Below, in pieces: positions 41,159-52,685 of a stretch of 64,000 nucleotides of DNA. A program made the position numbers and the translations under genes. Under the pieces are notes generated by a model, which searched no databases, was not told the DNA's origin, and worked only from the letters and a program-made list of their open reading frames with translations. The DNA is from Rachicladosporium sp. CCFEE 5018 (lineage: Eukaryota > Ascomycota > Dothideomycetes > Cladosporiales > Cladosporiaceae), in NCBI GenBank assembly GCA_002077045.2, contig KZ111146.1, positions 1,464,017-1,528,016 of the forward strand. The letters run 5' to 3'. Numbering within the stretch: position 1 is the first letter of the stretch; every line of letters starts with the position of its first letter.

Positions 41159-44100
41159 CTACACCATCAGCGCTAGCACCACCCCGATCAAAGCAATTAA
41201 TACCCCCGAAAGTTCGAACAGCCTCGACGCGGTACCCGTCGCCGCCGTCGCACCAGGCTCAGCCGTCCTTGTGCCCGTCGAACCGGTACCGCTGCTCGTC
41301 GTCGCAAGACTTTGTGATATTGTCGCAGCGCTGCCTTGTGCCTTCGTCGCTTGCGCGGCTGCGGCCGCAATATCTACTATCAGACTGGCTAGAGCAGCGG
41401 GATCAGAGGGATTATTGATTTGCACTAGCTGCCCGGCGGCATTGACGCTCAGCACCTCGCCTGCGATAGTCTGTGGCGCTGCGCCAGGGAGGAGCGTGGT
41501 ACCGTGCACGACTACCACGGAGCCTTGCGAGAGTGCTACGGTCGTCGAGGTAGCCACTTCGAGGAGCTGGCCTGCGGCATTGACAGTGTACACTCCGTCT
41601 CCGATCGTCACTGGGCTTGCTCCTGCAGAAAGCGTCGTCCCGTCTACGATCATGACGCCGCTTGTGGAACCTGGAGCGAGGGTCATGGGTTTCGAGCCTT
41701 GCACTTCAACGAGTTGGCCAGCCGCGTTGACGCCAAACGTCTCGTCACCGATCTTGACAGCAGCATCTCCTGGGGAGAGGATATTGCCGTCGATTACGAA
41801 GGTGCCTGGTACTGAACCTGTGGCGATGGTGTTTGTATGACCGAGATCGACTAGGTGGCCGGAGGAGTCGACGCTGAGAGCCACGCCGTGAATCGTAGTG
41901 GCTACGGCTCCAGGGGCGATTGTCCTGCCATTCACGACTAGGTTGCCAGACTGACTGGAAAGTGTAAGTGTTGCGCCGTTGCGGACCAGTGTCGTAGCCT
42001 CAGGCGCCAGGGTTGTAGCAACAGCGGTGATGACCTGGCCGTCTGCGAGCGTGATCCGTGCTGCCGCGGCGCCGGAACTTGGTATGGCTATTGTGATCAA
42101 GTCCTCTCCTGCTGGATCGGCCGGCACGGCCACAACTGACGACCCTGCACCAGCATAGTCTGATCCACCTGTCGTGGCTGCGATCGCAGAGATAATGTTA
42201 GTGGAGAGAACGTCGTACCGCTGAGAACCACTACGGGCCCACCAAGGGAGAGTGTCTGTCCAGCGACTACAGTAGCACTGAACTGCGCTTGCGGCGAGCC
42301 ATTTGCAGGGCTTGTAGCAGCGATCACGACGGGAGTATTGGAATTGATGACCGTACTATGGCTAGGAGCAGGAACTGGCGTTGTAGTGCGGGTCGTGCCT
42401 TGCGCGACGGCGCCGACCCCACTGTCGCCGGGAAGAGCGGTGAATGTGGTCCCACTGACCACAACAGCAGAGCCACCAGGCTGCAGTGTCTGCCCTGCGA
42501 CAAGTGTGACACTCGTCGGCGGTGGGTTCACTGGGTTCGCGGCGCTGGCTGCCGGTACAGTAGCTGTAGCGGGTGTTGAGATTATGAGAGAAGCTTGAGG
42601 GTCTTGCGGAATAGGTGTGTTACCGCTACCCTGAGCGAAAGTTTCACCCTGACCCGGGGCAACTGGGACAGTGTTCCCGGGGGCTGGCTGCGCTGCTGCA
42701 CTCGTCTGAACAGTCGTAGCCACTCCAAATCCGCTGTTAGAAGAGGGTTGCTCGATTGGTGACGATAGGGCGCTTTCCTTCTGCTTGGGGGCTGCCGATA
42801 CCTGGGTGGTCGTCGGTGCCGGTAAAGCACCTCCAGTAGCTGTAGGTGTCGGATTTGACATACTGACTCCTGGTGTTGCCGGTACACGGGCAGTATCCGA
42901 AGCAGTGGTCGAGACTCCTACAACAGCGGTCGCAGGCACGAGTGCCTTGGGCGGATCATACAATCCACGCAAATCCATAGAACAAGGTGCCCATGCCGGA
43001 TCGAGCTCCTGTAACAAGCCTGGCTCAAGAACAATCAACGGTTGATACGGCAAATCAGTCCGGCATCCATTCGGGTTGCATCCAGCATGGAACATCTCGC
43101 TGGCACATCTTGGCTGCGACGTGTAGATGCTGTATGGGACAGAGTCGTAGACAAGGTCCGAGATGTTGAACGAAGCGGTACCCATGACCGTTGTCCCAAG
43201 CCACATATTGTTCTCCAGGTGGGCGAAGCATCCCTTTGTCGTAGCGAACAAGCTGCTCATCGAGAGGCTTTCGGGAATCGCCAGTATCGTAGAGGTTATG
43301 GTACGGCCTACGCCAGAGCATACATCTGAGGCGTACAAGCTCTCGAAAGAGATGTAATTAGTGGGACTAGTAAGCGTGGTGCCGAGTGTAGTCGCGATGA
43401 CTGGTCCAGTGGCTGGATGAGAGAGTCCAGGAGGGAAATACAGCAGTTGGACCACGCCGCCCTGTGATCGCAGTCAGCATTATATCCGCAAGCGAATACT
43501 GATGTCCGCATCTCCTCAAAGTATGGAGCTCTCCTATGCTCTTACACAGGTGCCCACAATGGCGTAGCTACGGTGTAGTGCGGAGAGAGGGCACCGATGT
43601 CCGCTGCTTGCTCATCTAGCCTTGGAGGCTCTCATAGGTTTGACAAATCACCACGTCGCTATCGCAGCTCGCCTTATTGGACCATATTCGGAGCTCAAGA
43701 TATTGGGAGAAGCGGATTCAGTGTGAGCTTACCGTGATTGCACACCGCCCACAGCCGACCGTACAACCCGGCGCCAAGGGCTGATATGAAGGCCACTGCC
43801 AGCCCTGACCAGACCACGCTCCGACATACGAGATTGACCCGCTGGAGAAGAAGCCAGGCATGTACTTCAACGCAGTCGGATAGAGGTTGTAATTACTGCC
43901 AAGCACATAGGCGTCTTTCAGCGACGTGCAAAGCGGCCCTGTGATGGAGGCCTGTGTGCACCGCGGTGACTTCGTACTGAACACCTCTGCCGACCAGGAC
44001 GCCTGACCAGCTGCGACTTCGGAATAGCAAGCTGGTAGCGATGTCATGTTCATGTAGTTGACAGGGCAATTGACTGGCAATGGTTGTGGGAACGGTATCG

Positions 44101-45121
44101 CCTGTGTTGTCGCGTAGGTCTCCCAGGACGCCTGACACTTTCCGTATACTGACGGGAGCGAACAGCTCGGAGTCGGCCATGCTGGATCGTACGTCGAGTT
44201 GCGAGTGACAAAAGTCACGGACGGTCCAGTCAAGGTTGCAAAATCTGTGCTTGTTATGGTCGCGGTCGGGACCACGGACATCAACCATGTTATCGTCGAT
44301 GTTACTGCACTCGGGGCTACGGTTTGCGTAAAGCCGCCGGCTATAATGACTGTCGGTAGAGTCGATGTGATCGTCTGTGTTGAAGTGAAGGGACTTATTA
44401 TGGTGTGCAAAGTGTTTGTAAAGGTCAGCGGCCGGGTTGTGGTAAAGATTTCCGATCCCGAACTCAGTGCCAGCGAAGCAGGTGTCGGGAGATGGAAGGA
44501 CCAGTACGACTCCCACTCGGTCCAGCACTGAGCAGCATTGGAAGCTGACGCCCATGTAGTATTAGTCAACGTCTCGATGACCCTTGTATTTGTGCCGTTG
44601 TAGTAGCTTGTGAACGTCGTTGTAAAGACATTGCCACTGCGGCTGCTCCTTGCTGTACCGTTGAGAGTCGACATGCTAGGTGCAGGTGTACTTTGCTGAC
44701 GCGTTGTGCTGCTGTATGTTACCCCTGCTGTGGGCGTACCCGATGATGCAGTCCCTTGAGAGGCGGGCATGGCGCGAGAGTCTGACACATTGCTGCTGTT
44801 CAGCGCTCCCTGTTGGCTCGCACGTGCACTTGTGCTTGAGGCTGGCCTTGTCGCCGGAAGGGTCGAGACTGTAGAATGGGACGTAATCGACAAGCTCAGG
44901 TCTGCGAGCTCGGTCGAGGAGAGACCGACTCCTGCAGCAATGAAGAAACCAGCTTCATGCGATGTCGAGGACGAGATGATAGTCGAAAGGTCGACCGCGG
45001 TCAGTGACGTCGTGTTCTGCGACCCGCTGGTTGTAGTGCCATTGCCGATTGTGGTCGAGTTTGGTGGGTACGATAGCGCAGCTACAACGTAGACATGAGG
45101 TAGGAGCCTGATCAAACGCAT
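41159..45121 (-). CDS. Large repeat-bearing cell-surface protein, probably GPI-anchored
   Basis: Three long frames join into one gene: exon 1 45121-43733, exon 2 43461-42219, exon 3 42177-41159, about 1216 residues. Intron 1 (271 nt, GTAAGC...CACAG) links the Cys motif CTVGCGRCAIT to GGVVQLLYFPPG, a junction known from ascomycete secreted proteins of this type. Intron 2 is inferred at only 41 nt (GTACGA, CTAAC branch site, CGCAG) and restores the frame after VVVLS. Features are an N-terminal hydrophobic signal (MRLIRLLPHVYVVAALS), long Ser/Thr-rich stalks, paired Cys in the globular middle (SCSLPSVYGKCQASWETYA), tandem 46-49-residue repeats in exon 3, and a hydrophobic C-terminal tail (LFELSGVLIALIGVVLALMV) after a Ser/Thr/Gly spacer. 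It is probably a wall protein or adhesin; ligand unknown. The start ATG at 45121 is the first in frame. Confidence 0.72.
41408..41971 (-). repeat. Four tandem 46-49-residue repeats in the surface protein
   Basis: Four diverged copies encode units ending in SVDSSGHLVDLGHT, GVNAAGQLVEVQGS, TVNAAGQLLEVATS and SVNAAGQLVQINNP. Each carries a central VxGxxLxPGxxxxTI-type segment. A degenerate relative (VVVLSGTTFS) recurs earlier, in exon 2. Confidence 0.85.
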
Positions 45122-46400
45122 GCTCGCGGGTAGAGACAACTGAGTCCGCCGTCGAAATCGATGCGCGGCTTATGTCCAATACACTAGGTCGAGTCGAGCG
45201 TTTGATCACGCGAGACGAAGACCGTACGCAGCGTATGCTCAACGGGCTTCTCCTGGACGCGATACTGAGGAAAAGGTGGAAGGACCGAGTGTAAGAAGCC
45301 GTTGTCGAAGGGTTGTGGTCAATGAGACGCCGTGGCCACCGGTTGGAATCACCAGATCCAAGTAGCAGACCGGAACATAAGAAATGGTTGAATGCTAGAA
45401 GGTCTCCTCAAGCCTAGGAATAAGAGAACATGTAAAGCGAAATAGACCACCAAGGCTAGCCATATCAACGCCTCGAAAGCCAGCAACAACGCCAAGAATG
45501 CGCATTGACATCCACTTACCTATCGACGAACACTATGCAAGCATCGGCATCTCCATGGTCACTACATTCACACCGGTGCAGTTGAAACCATGTCTGACGC
45601 ACATCATTGGCTCTGCGACTGGAGTTTCCACTGTTATGCTGACTTTCAGCCCCGAACTTCTCTCCGGGCTGAGAACCCACATGGACAAAGGGGCGCAAGT
45701 AGGGCCTCAGGCTGTGCAGAGCAACTGACGGCTTCGAAACCAGTTGTATTCAGCGATCGCATGTAGTATGGCGATATGCATGGCTGTCGTTCTGGGCAGG
45801 CTTAGTTTGCTGCCCACACGTGGGAGAAACCAGAAAGCAAGACCATCTCTGCTATTGCTGACAGGGGACAATATCAGCAATGTAGCGCTTGCGCGCGTCA
45901 CAGCGGCGGACATTTGCAAGACCTCCACGATGAATCGGCAGGCGATGCTTGCGGCCTTGGAGTGGATACTTTGTACTGTAGTAGGATAGCAGACGGTGTT
46001 CCCGCAGCCATGGGGAATTGTGCGCCTGATGGGAGAGTCGACAGTTCAGGCGCCCAGCTGAGGAATGATTGCGCTGACTATCAAAAGCCTCAGGCTCGGT
46101 TGCCGGAGTTTGTTCAAAGTTATCGCTCATGGCAGTATCTATTGCGCTATGTTGTGATGCGGGACTCGTAGGGAGGTCAAGGATTGGAAATACAAGTCAT
46201 TGGCCAATCGATGAGAAGCGCTAGTCTCCGTACAAACAGCGTCGGATGCGTTGTGTGACACGGACCACCAGCGTTGGATGGGGAGTTTCGAGCTCGTCTG
46301 GTGCATTGCATATGGCGGCTCATTAGTCACTAAGGCGCGCCAGCAGTGAACAACAATTAGGCGTAGATTAGGAGATACGTCACATGTTCACTATGCACAT
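45122..46400. other. Intergenic region between two minus-strand genes
   Basis: About 1.3 kb. It should hold the promoter of the surface-protein gene and the 3' end of the next gene. A 76-codon plus-strand frame with an ATG (45498-45728) is the best open frame. It has no recognisable domain and I do not claim it. No repeats or RNA genes were seen. Confidence 0.4.
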
Positions 46401-49370
46401 CTACACCTCGCAGCCGGCATCGACGTCAACCTCATCATAGCTGTTCTGGTGCAGCACCGCGCCAAAACGATCCCATCCCTTCCTCACATAGGCTTCAACC
46501 TCCTCATCCGTCGGCCAGCCGCCAAGTGATTCGTTAGCAAGGCTCCCACACTCTGCCACCATCTTCGCTGCCGCGGACTGCACAAAGCCACCTAGCAGTG
46601 TGCTCTCGGCCACGCTACTTTCCTCCGACCACGCATCCCGGAGCCACTCCCGCTCGAGGAAAACACGCGCAGCAATGATGCAGAGTCGCCAATGCTCCTC
46701 GCCTCCGCGGTCTTTCGCACGCTGCTCAGCTAGCTCGTCGGCGTGACCCTTGATGAATTGCAGAGTAGCGTGAATTTGACGGTGCGCGCCGTGCCAGCCG
46801 AGAGCACAGATATAGGCGTGCAGGACTGCTGGGCCTGGGACGTTTAGCAGTCGAGGTAAATTCGGGATGTCAACTCCGCTCGGTGAGGTACTGTCGATTG
46901 CAGGGTCTGGCGGTACTGGAACGCGAGAAGACGACTGCTCAGTGCCCGTGAGTGTCTCGAAGTGCGACACGAGATATTGCACCGGGAGCAGTGATCCGAG
47001 CACGTCCTCGATTTCGGCTATGACGAGCGGAGCAGGTGCAGCCGAGTGTTTGGCATCATCTGGCAAAGAGCACTGCTTCGCAGTGAGGACTCGCCAACAA
47101 GCCAATGCTGCGTTCTCGGTAGCGTAGCAAAGGTGTAAAAAGCTGGGTACGTCGGGGTCACGTCCTTTGCTCGCGAGGAGGTCGACAACGTACTGTGCAA
47201 GGCGATAGGCAGTGAGGACCTTCATCTCTGCACCAAAGGGAGCGCTCGATTCGACGACATCATGTCGCAGGATGTAGGATCTTTCGGTTAGGCTGATGCG
47301 GCCGAACGCACGAAGGAGGACGGCGTAGGCCTGCATTTTCACCGTTCTGGAGCGCAGGAGTAGCGACACTGCGCGCACGAGTGAGCTGCGAGGATGGAGT
47401 GTCATGACATGTAGCTTACCGCTCGGCGGTAGAAGCCAGCCCGAATTGACGGAGGTGTGTATTCGGATGTTAGTATGCGGTTTGGTCAGCAGGGCGACGT
47501 AAGCTCCTAGCAGGAAAGCTGGCACTTCGAACGCGTCTGCGTCGGATGAGGCACGCAACATCTGCATAATCCCGGCATACGCATCCTCAGCGCTCCGTAG
47601 ATACCTGATCCCGACTTGGTGACTTTTCGCGTTGGCGACGAGGTAGGCCAGAGCGAGTCCTTTGAAATGTAGTCCGTGCTTCGTGCAACGCTCGTAGAAA
47701 TCGTGCATCTTTGGAGGAGGCGTGCGTGTAAATGTATGCTGATGAGTCGATGGTGGAGGAGCTTCAACCACGGGACTGTCGCCTGCAAACATGTCCCGCG
47801 CGAAGGGGTTGACATGCTCAGGTTCTCGTGTACGAGCCAGACGCTGCTCTTCTCCATGTAGCTTCTGCACAATGGCAAGCAGCATCGGCTTCGTTGGAAG
47901 GACGCGCGCAGCCTCGGCAGCCTCGAAACAGGCCCAAGCCTCTTGAGCGGTGCGCGTGCACTCAATCCTGGCCGCCCAGATGTACTGTGCTTCGTTCCAG
48001 GTATCGACCTGAGATGGCATATGGCGAGACCGGCGCTGTATTGTTGGCGTGTTGTCAGTATCCCAGCCGCTGTATATCATTGCGACTCGCTCCCAGCCCT
48101 GAAATGCATAGCCCGCCTCTTGCATGCGGCGTAGCGTGGCACCGGCCCTCGATATGCCCTGCTCTGGGCCAATCTCGGAGTCCATCGCGGTGCGATCTTC
48201 TTTCCAGGGTGGCCACGACAGCGCCTTGAGAGCTGCCCATTTTCGTTCACTCTCTGTCTTCGGCTGGGAGAGCTGCATGCGTATCACTGCACGATAACCT
48301 TGCCGATCAATCTGCAATGCTGGCTTGTGCTCCGCCATAAATGACAGAATGCAGATGATTGCCGTTTCCTGGTGTGAGACATCCTTGAATGGAGAGACCG
48401 CTAGCGGCTGAGCGATCTGCCACATTGCCGCGTTCAAGAGCTGCGTGATCAATGCAGGTGCCGGGACTTGCCTATCGCAAGCTACCATGAAGTGAAGCAG
48501 AAGCTCAGCAACAGAGTTGAGGCACTGTGGCCAGACCTCGCGTGCATGGCGCACAAGGCGCATGCAAGTATCGAATACGGTGGATGGAGTCAGCTGGGAT
48601 GGAGCAGTTCTCTCGATGTGCGATAGAGTTGTCCAGGCAAGATGAAGCAGGTGATTGAGCATACGGGCCCGTGGTGGAGCGTTGAGCAGTATCGTGTTTA
48701 GCGCATGCAACGTCAGCGGAGGACCGTTTCCAGTCGATAGCTGCTTCAACAATGCATCCAATGCAGCTGGGGAGGACCAGTCCGGTAGTCCTTCCGCCCA
48801 AGTCTCATTCGCTCCCTGATTCTTCCTATCAATTTGCTGTCTTGTGCCTCCCGGATTATCAACAGACTTTATACTGTCAACGACCTGGAAGCCTTTAGAT
48901 GCATCTGTGGGCTGGCTGGCTTCGTCATCTCGGTTACGGCGATTCTCCTGGGTGGATACGTTTCCTATATCGCGCTTGATGTGTGCCGGCGACAAGCCCG
49001 ACTGTGCCAGACATGGCTCCCGCAAGGCAGCATTTGCCCAAAGCTGGTTGGGCGGTTCGTATAATGTTGTAGCGACCTGTCTCTCTGTTCGATCGGGTCC
49101 AAGGTGTTTGGACGTCGTTGGATCGCCGGCTGCCTCCTTATCGCGAGCTCCGTTGTTGTCTGCCGCTAGTCGTCTCCTAACTAGCGCTGAGCCATAGTGC
49201 CGGGAAGAATTCCCAATGTCATGCTGTGATCGAAGCACGGCGTGATGGGGTCCAGCTCGCCTGCTTCGGCCATTGGCCGCGAGGTGCCGAAGATCAGGGC
49301 GGCATGGCGAGGAGATCGCAGCCAAGACAGAACGAAGCTGCCTGCCGAGCAGTGTCAGTCCATGTGGCAT
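46401..49370 (-). CDS. Large helical protein, probably mitochondrial, function unknown
   Basis: A single-exon frame. The first ATG is at 49370 and gives 989 residues; the frame is open a little further upstream without an ATG. The N terminus (MPHGLTLLGRQLRSVLAAIS, then many Arg and few acids over 70 residues) looks like a mitochondrial targeting sequence. The rest is mainly alpha-helical with repeated hydrophobic patterns (ALDALLKQLSTGNGPPLTLH; MLNHLLHLAWTTLSHIER; CLNSVAELLLHFMVACDRQV; VIAEIEDVLGSLLPVQYLV) of the kind seen in divergent pentatricopeptide or related helical-repeat proteins. I cannot assign a PPR motif with confidence. A role in mitochondrial RNA handling would fit but is inference only. 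There are no catalytic motifs. Confidence 0.72.
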   Translation of the reverse strand: MPHGLTLLGRQLRSVLAAISSPCRPDLRHLAANGRSRRAGPHHAVLRSQHDIGNSSRHYGSALVRRRLAADNNGARDKEAAGDPTTSKHLGPDRTERQVATTLYEPPNQLWANAALREPCLAQSGLSPAHIKRDIGNVSTQENRRNRDDEASQPTDASKGFQVVDSIKSVDNPGGTRQQIDRKNQGANETWAEGLPDWSSPAALDALLKQLSTGNGPPLTLHALNTILLNAPPRARMLNHLLHLAWTTLSHIERTAPSQLTPSTVFDTCMRLVRHAREVWPQCLNSVAELLLHFMVACDRQVPAPALITQLLNAAMWQIAQPLAVSPFKDVSHQETAIICILSFMAEHKPALQIDRQGYRAVIRMQLSQPKTESERKWAALKALSWPPWKEDRTAMDSEIGPEQGISRAGATLRRMQEAGYAFQGWERVAMIYSGWDTDNTPTIQRRSRHMPSQVDTWNEAQYIWAARIECTRTAQEAWACFEAAEAARVLPTKPMLLAIVQKLHGEEQRLARTREPEHVNPFARDMFAGDSPVVEAPPPSTHQHTFTRTPPPKMHDFYERCTKHGLHFKGLALAYLVANAKSHQVGIRYLRSAEDAYAGIMQMLRASSDADAFEVPAFLLGAYVALLTKPHTNIRIHTSVNSGWLLPPSGKLHVMTLHPRSSLVRAVSLLLRSRTVKMQAYAVLLRAFGRISLTERSYILRHDVVESSAPFGAEMKVLTAYRLAQYVVDLLASKGRDPDVPSFLHLCYATENAALACWRVLTAKQCSLPDDAKHSAAPAPLVIAEIEDVLGSLLPVQYLVSHFETLTGTEQSSSRVPVPPDPAIDSTSPSGVDIPNLPRLLNVPGPAVLHAYICALGWHGAHRQIHATLQFIKGHADELAEQRAKDRGGEEHWRLCIIAARVFLEREWLRDAWSEESSVAESTLLGGFVQSAAAKMVAECGSLANESLGGWPTDEEVEAYVRKGWDRFGAVLHQNSYDEVDVDAGCEV

Positions 49371-49963
49371 GCACAGTCGCTCATGCCTCAGGTGCTCGGA
49401 TGTACGTGTACGAGCATGCAAGGAGTATGAGATGTCCAGACTCCGGGATTGAGGTCAGAGTATACATGTCAGGAGTATAATAGGCCAACCGTAATTGCTT
49501 GGCGCGGCAGTGACCGAGCAAAGGGAGTGCACCAACCTGTGACACGAGAATGCTGATGCGTGTCTTTCTTTTGGACAAATTATGTTTGTGCTCACAGGTG
49601 CTGTCTAGCAATCCGACATCGTTGCGAGTGTTCAGCTACATGAGTCCGTGACCGAGTTGCGCTTTTCTTGATCCCCTTCCACCACCGCGAAGTCCGGGTC
49701 AGCCCGCTTGACGATCAACAGCCAGCCCTCCCGACACGCACTCTGTGCGCGCGCTGTTGCGGTCTGCAGTGTGCACGACTCTGGAGGCGTCGCATAGACG
49801 AGAGGCATTTCTTCTGAGACGGGCCTTGAGGGCAGACTGTTTGGGTCAAGGACTGGTATAGTTTGGTGGTGGGTGAGAAGAGGCAGAACGACGAAATCAA
49901 CCAAAGCTCGACCAGCGCGTCCTCCAACGCGTCACACTTCACCCTCTGCCCCGCGACGCCAAC
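49371..49963. other. Divergent promoter region
   Basis: About 590 bp between the probable mitochondrial gene (minus) and the nuclear protein gene (plus). Short frames only; no recognised elements. Confidence 0.4.
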
Positions 49964-52531
49964 ATGAACGGCACCTCCGACCATTCACCCGCTGCACACG
50001 AAGGCACGCCCGACGTCAGCAACAAGCGTAAACGCGACAGTGGGCAGAGTCATCACTCGACCTCAGACCTACTACGTACACAAACGGACATCCTTGAGAT
50101 ACTGAAGAGGTAGGTAAGGCAAATATTGTAGGGTGGAACGGGTCACTGACACACGCACAGACAAGACACGCAGCCCTCCTTCCTCCAACATGAATTCCTA
50201 CCCACTCAAACACCTGAGCCAGCGACCAAGAAGGCCAAGCTTTCCCAATCCGCCTCTACCAAGACGTCCATATCCGCGAAGCTGGACCATGGCGAGTACC
50301 ACTCCCTTGACGACTTGCGACAGGATGCCGCGCGGGTCAGCAAAGAGCTGGTCTCCGACATTCGCATGGCCGAGAAGACAGATGGGCAAGCGAGTGGACG
50401 ACCGTCCGTGGCAGGCTTGAAGCGAATACAGAAAATTGGCGCACTTGAGCAGTCTCTGTTGGACATTTTAGACCGGGAGAAGAGAATGGAGGCAGCAGAT
50501 GCGACGGAGGAGGCTGTGCCAAAGCAAGAGAATGGGACCCTCGTGAATGGACATGTGCCAGCAGTACCCGCATCGATGACCACGAAGGCAGGCACAGTGC
50601 TGACCTTGTTCGGAAATGCACCGACTCCGAAGCAGCTCTTCTCGAGCATGCAGCACCCAAGGCACATCGAGGCTGAGTCTGTGGACGACCTGGAGCTGCC
50701 AGTTGAGGAGATGAGTCTGCCCAATGGCCTGGCTGCTACGAAGATCTTGCCATCAGGTACTGCTGACCTCAAGCCCACTCCGACATTCGAAGAAGCATTT
50801 CCTCCGCCATACTCCCTGCCGCAACTACATCCACCGAAAGCTCAGAAGCGGGCTTCAACACGAGACAATAGCGTGACTTGGGAGTTCAAGGACCCTGTAG
50901 TGCGCAACACTAAGCGTGGTGGCTACACTACACAGAGTCTGAGCACTGCGGACTGGCTTGGCTGGGGAGGTGTGGATCCTGTTCCCGGGGCAGAGCCCGA
51001 GCATGAGAAGCGGAAGCAGCGACATCGTGCGCTGAGTGGTGGTGTCGAAGCTTCGCGTGAGGCACCTTCATCTATCACACGAGAAGCCGAGCTGGTACAG
51101 CAAGAAGAAGCGCTCTTCAGACGTGCGTTCAGCAGCTTTGCGCCGACACATGATGATACGAAGTCACTCGTACCTGCAAGATGGAAGAGCATGGTGTGGT
51201 TCTCGAAGCTGGGAAGCAAGCGGTTCGATCAAACATTCGCAGAAGATGCCGCTTTGTCGGAGCAATCAAGCGTGCCGATGATCGACCCTGCCCTTTTTGC
51301 GCCAGAGGTATCCGATGAAGAATTTGGCAAGGTGGCTGAAGACTTGGACGAGACGCTCATGGAGACTGCCGCGGACCCGGTCGTCGATAACACTGATGTC
51401 GAGAAAGTGATTCTGCGGATCTCCGAGCTTCTCGAGACTCTGGCATCGCACCAACGGATACGCAACGCCACAATCACAGCCAATCCGCCAGTTTCCCGTA
51501 CCCCAATCAGCCCAGCCCCGATGCTCGCTTCTCGAGCAGTCAAGGCCGACAGCCCAGCCGACGATGAGGTGGCAACCTATACCAGACTCCGCCACGAGCT
51601 TGCTTACCTAGTGCTCAAGCTGCCACCCTATGCAGTCGCCAAGCTCGATGGCTCCCAGCTCGCCGATCTCGGCATCAGCACACTCCTCCCCATCACCCAA
51701 CAAGACTACCAAGGTTCAATGGAGGAAGACACTGTCTCTCGCGCCGCCAAGTACGCCGCAGCAGCCACAGCCAACAGCCTCGCGAGTCTAACGCGTGGCG
51801 CGACCTCATCGACAGGCCAGCACTACAGCAGCTCCTCCTCGCGAACGCCAGCCATCGGCGCAGCAGCCAACACCCGCTATGCCCAATCCAGCAGTCGACC
51901 GAGTTCCACTGTCCCAGCTTTCTCGCGCTCGACAAGCGGGCAGGGAAGCTACAACACCCCCACAGCCGCCTCACGAGCGACCTACGCGCAGCCAACACAG
52001 TACACCCGTCCCGGAGCGCCCCAGTCGACATCAACCTACGCCCAGCCAAACGGCCAAAGCGCATCGTCATACTACTCCCAGTCCCGCCCCCAGCCCACGA
52101 CCTACAACTCCAGCTCCTACGGCACCAACGCCGCGACCTCGTCTTACGCCCAGCAAAGCAGCGCCCCGCAACCAGCTCGACCGGTCTACAGTGCAAGTCA
52201 GCCACTGCAGCAGTTTCGCGCGCAGTCATCGCTGCAGAACCAGAACTCAAGCTACAGCGCTGGTCCGAAGCCGAATTACGCTTCCACTCCGACAGGCGCA
52301 AGCTTGCAGACCCGTCCATCTTACGGTAATGGCACGCCTGCAGCTTCCGCGACAAACATGCTGTATCAGCCTGGCGCTGGGTCGGGGACGGGCATGGGAG
52401 AAGGTAGAGGGACGCCAGGCCTGAGTGCGGGAAGCGTGGGCCAGGCGAAGATCGAGACGCCGGTGAATGGGAACACAGGAGTGAAGGTGTTGGATTTGGA
52501 ACCTGTTGGGACGCCAAGGGTGGGCGTGTGA
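49964..52531 (+). CDS. Conserved fungal nuclear protein with prion-like C terminus
   Basis: Two exons (49964-50109, 50161-52531; 51-nt intron GTAGGT...CACAG) encode about 838 residues. The start ATG gives MNGTSDHSPAAHEGTP and a basic KRKR cluster that may be a nuclear signal. The N-terminal two thirds contain conserved-looking blocks: TSDLLRTQTDILEILKRQDT, VLTLFGNAPTPKQLFSSMQ, SVTWEFKDPV and STADWLGWGGVDPVPGAEP, a helical segment DNTDVEKVILRISELLETL, and YTRLRHELAYLVLKLPPYAV. From about residue 600 the chain is low-complexity and rich in Ser, Tyr, Gln, Pro, Thr and Gly, with SYY and TYAQP runs. It resembles uncharacterised fungal proteins that may belong to chromatin complexes, but I cannot name it. 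Confidence 0.78.
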
Positions 52532-52685
52532 GTAGGATTTAGATAGGTACTACGTACTCACGCTCGCAGCTTTCACGCCGTGTAAGCTCGGCGTATCATT
52601 AGCCAGCAGCCTGGGTCATCCATCCTTACCATAAACCCGCACATCACGTTCTTCCTCCCAGCAAGCCCACTTAGATGAGGAGCGC

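Noticed and set aside
51693..52517. 274-codon minus-strand frame opposite the prion-like tail
   Set aside because: Arises from low-complexity Ser/Gln/Tyr codons on the plus strand; Cys/Trp/Arg-rich shadow composition.
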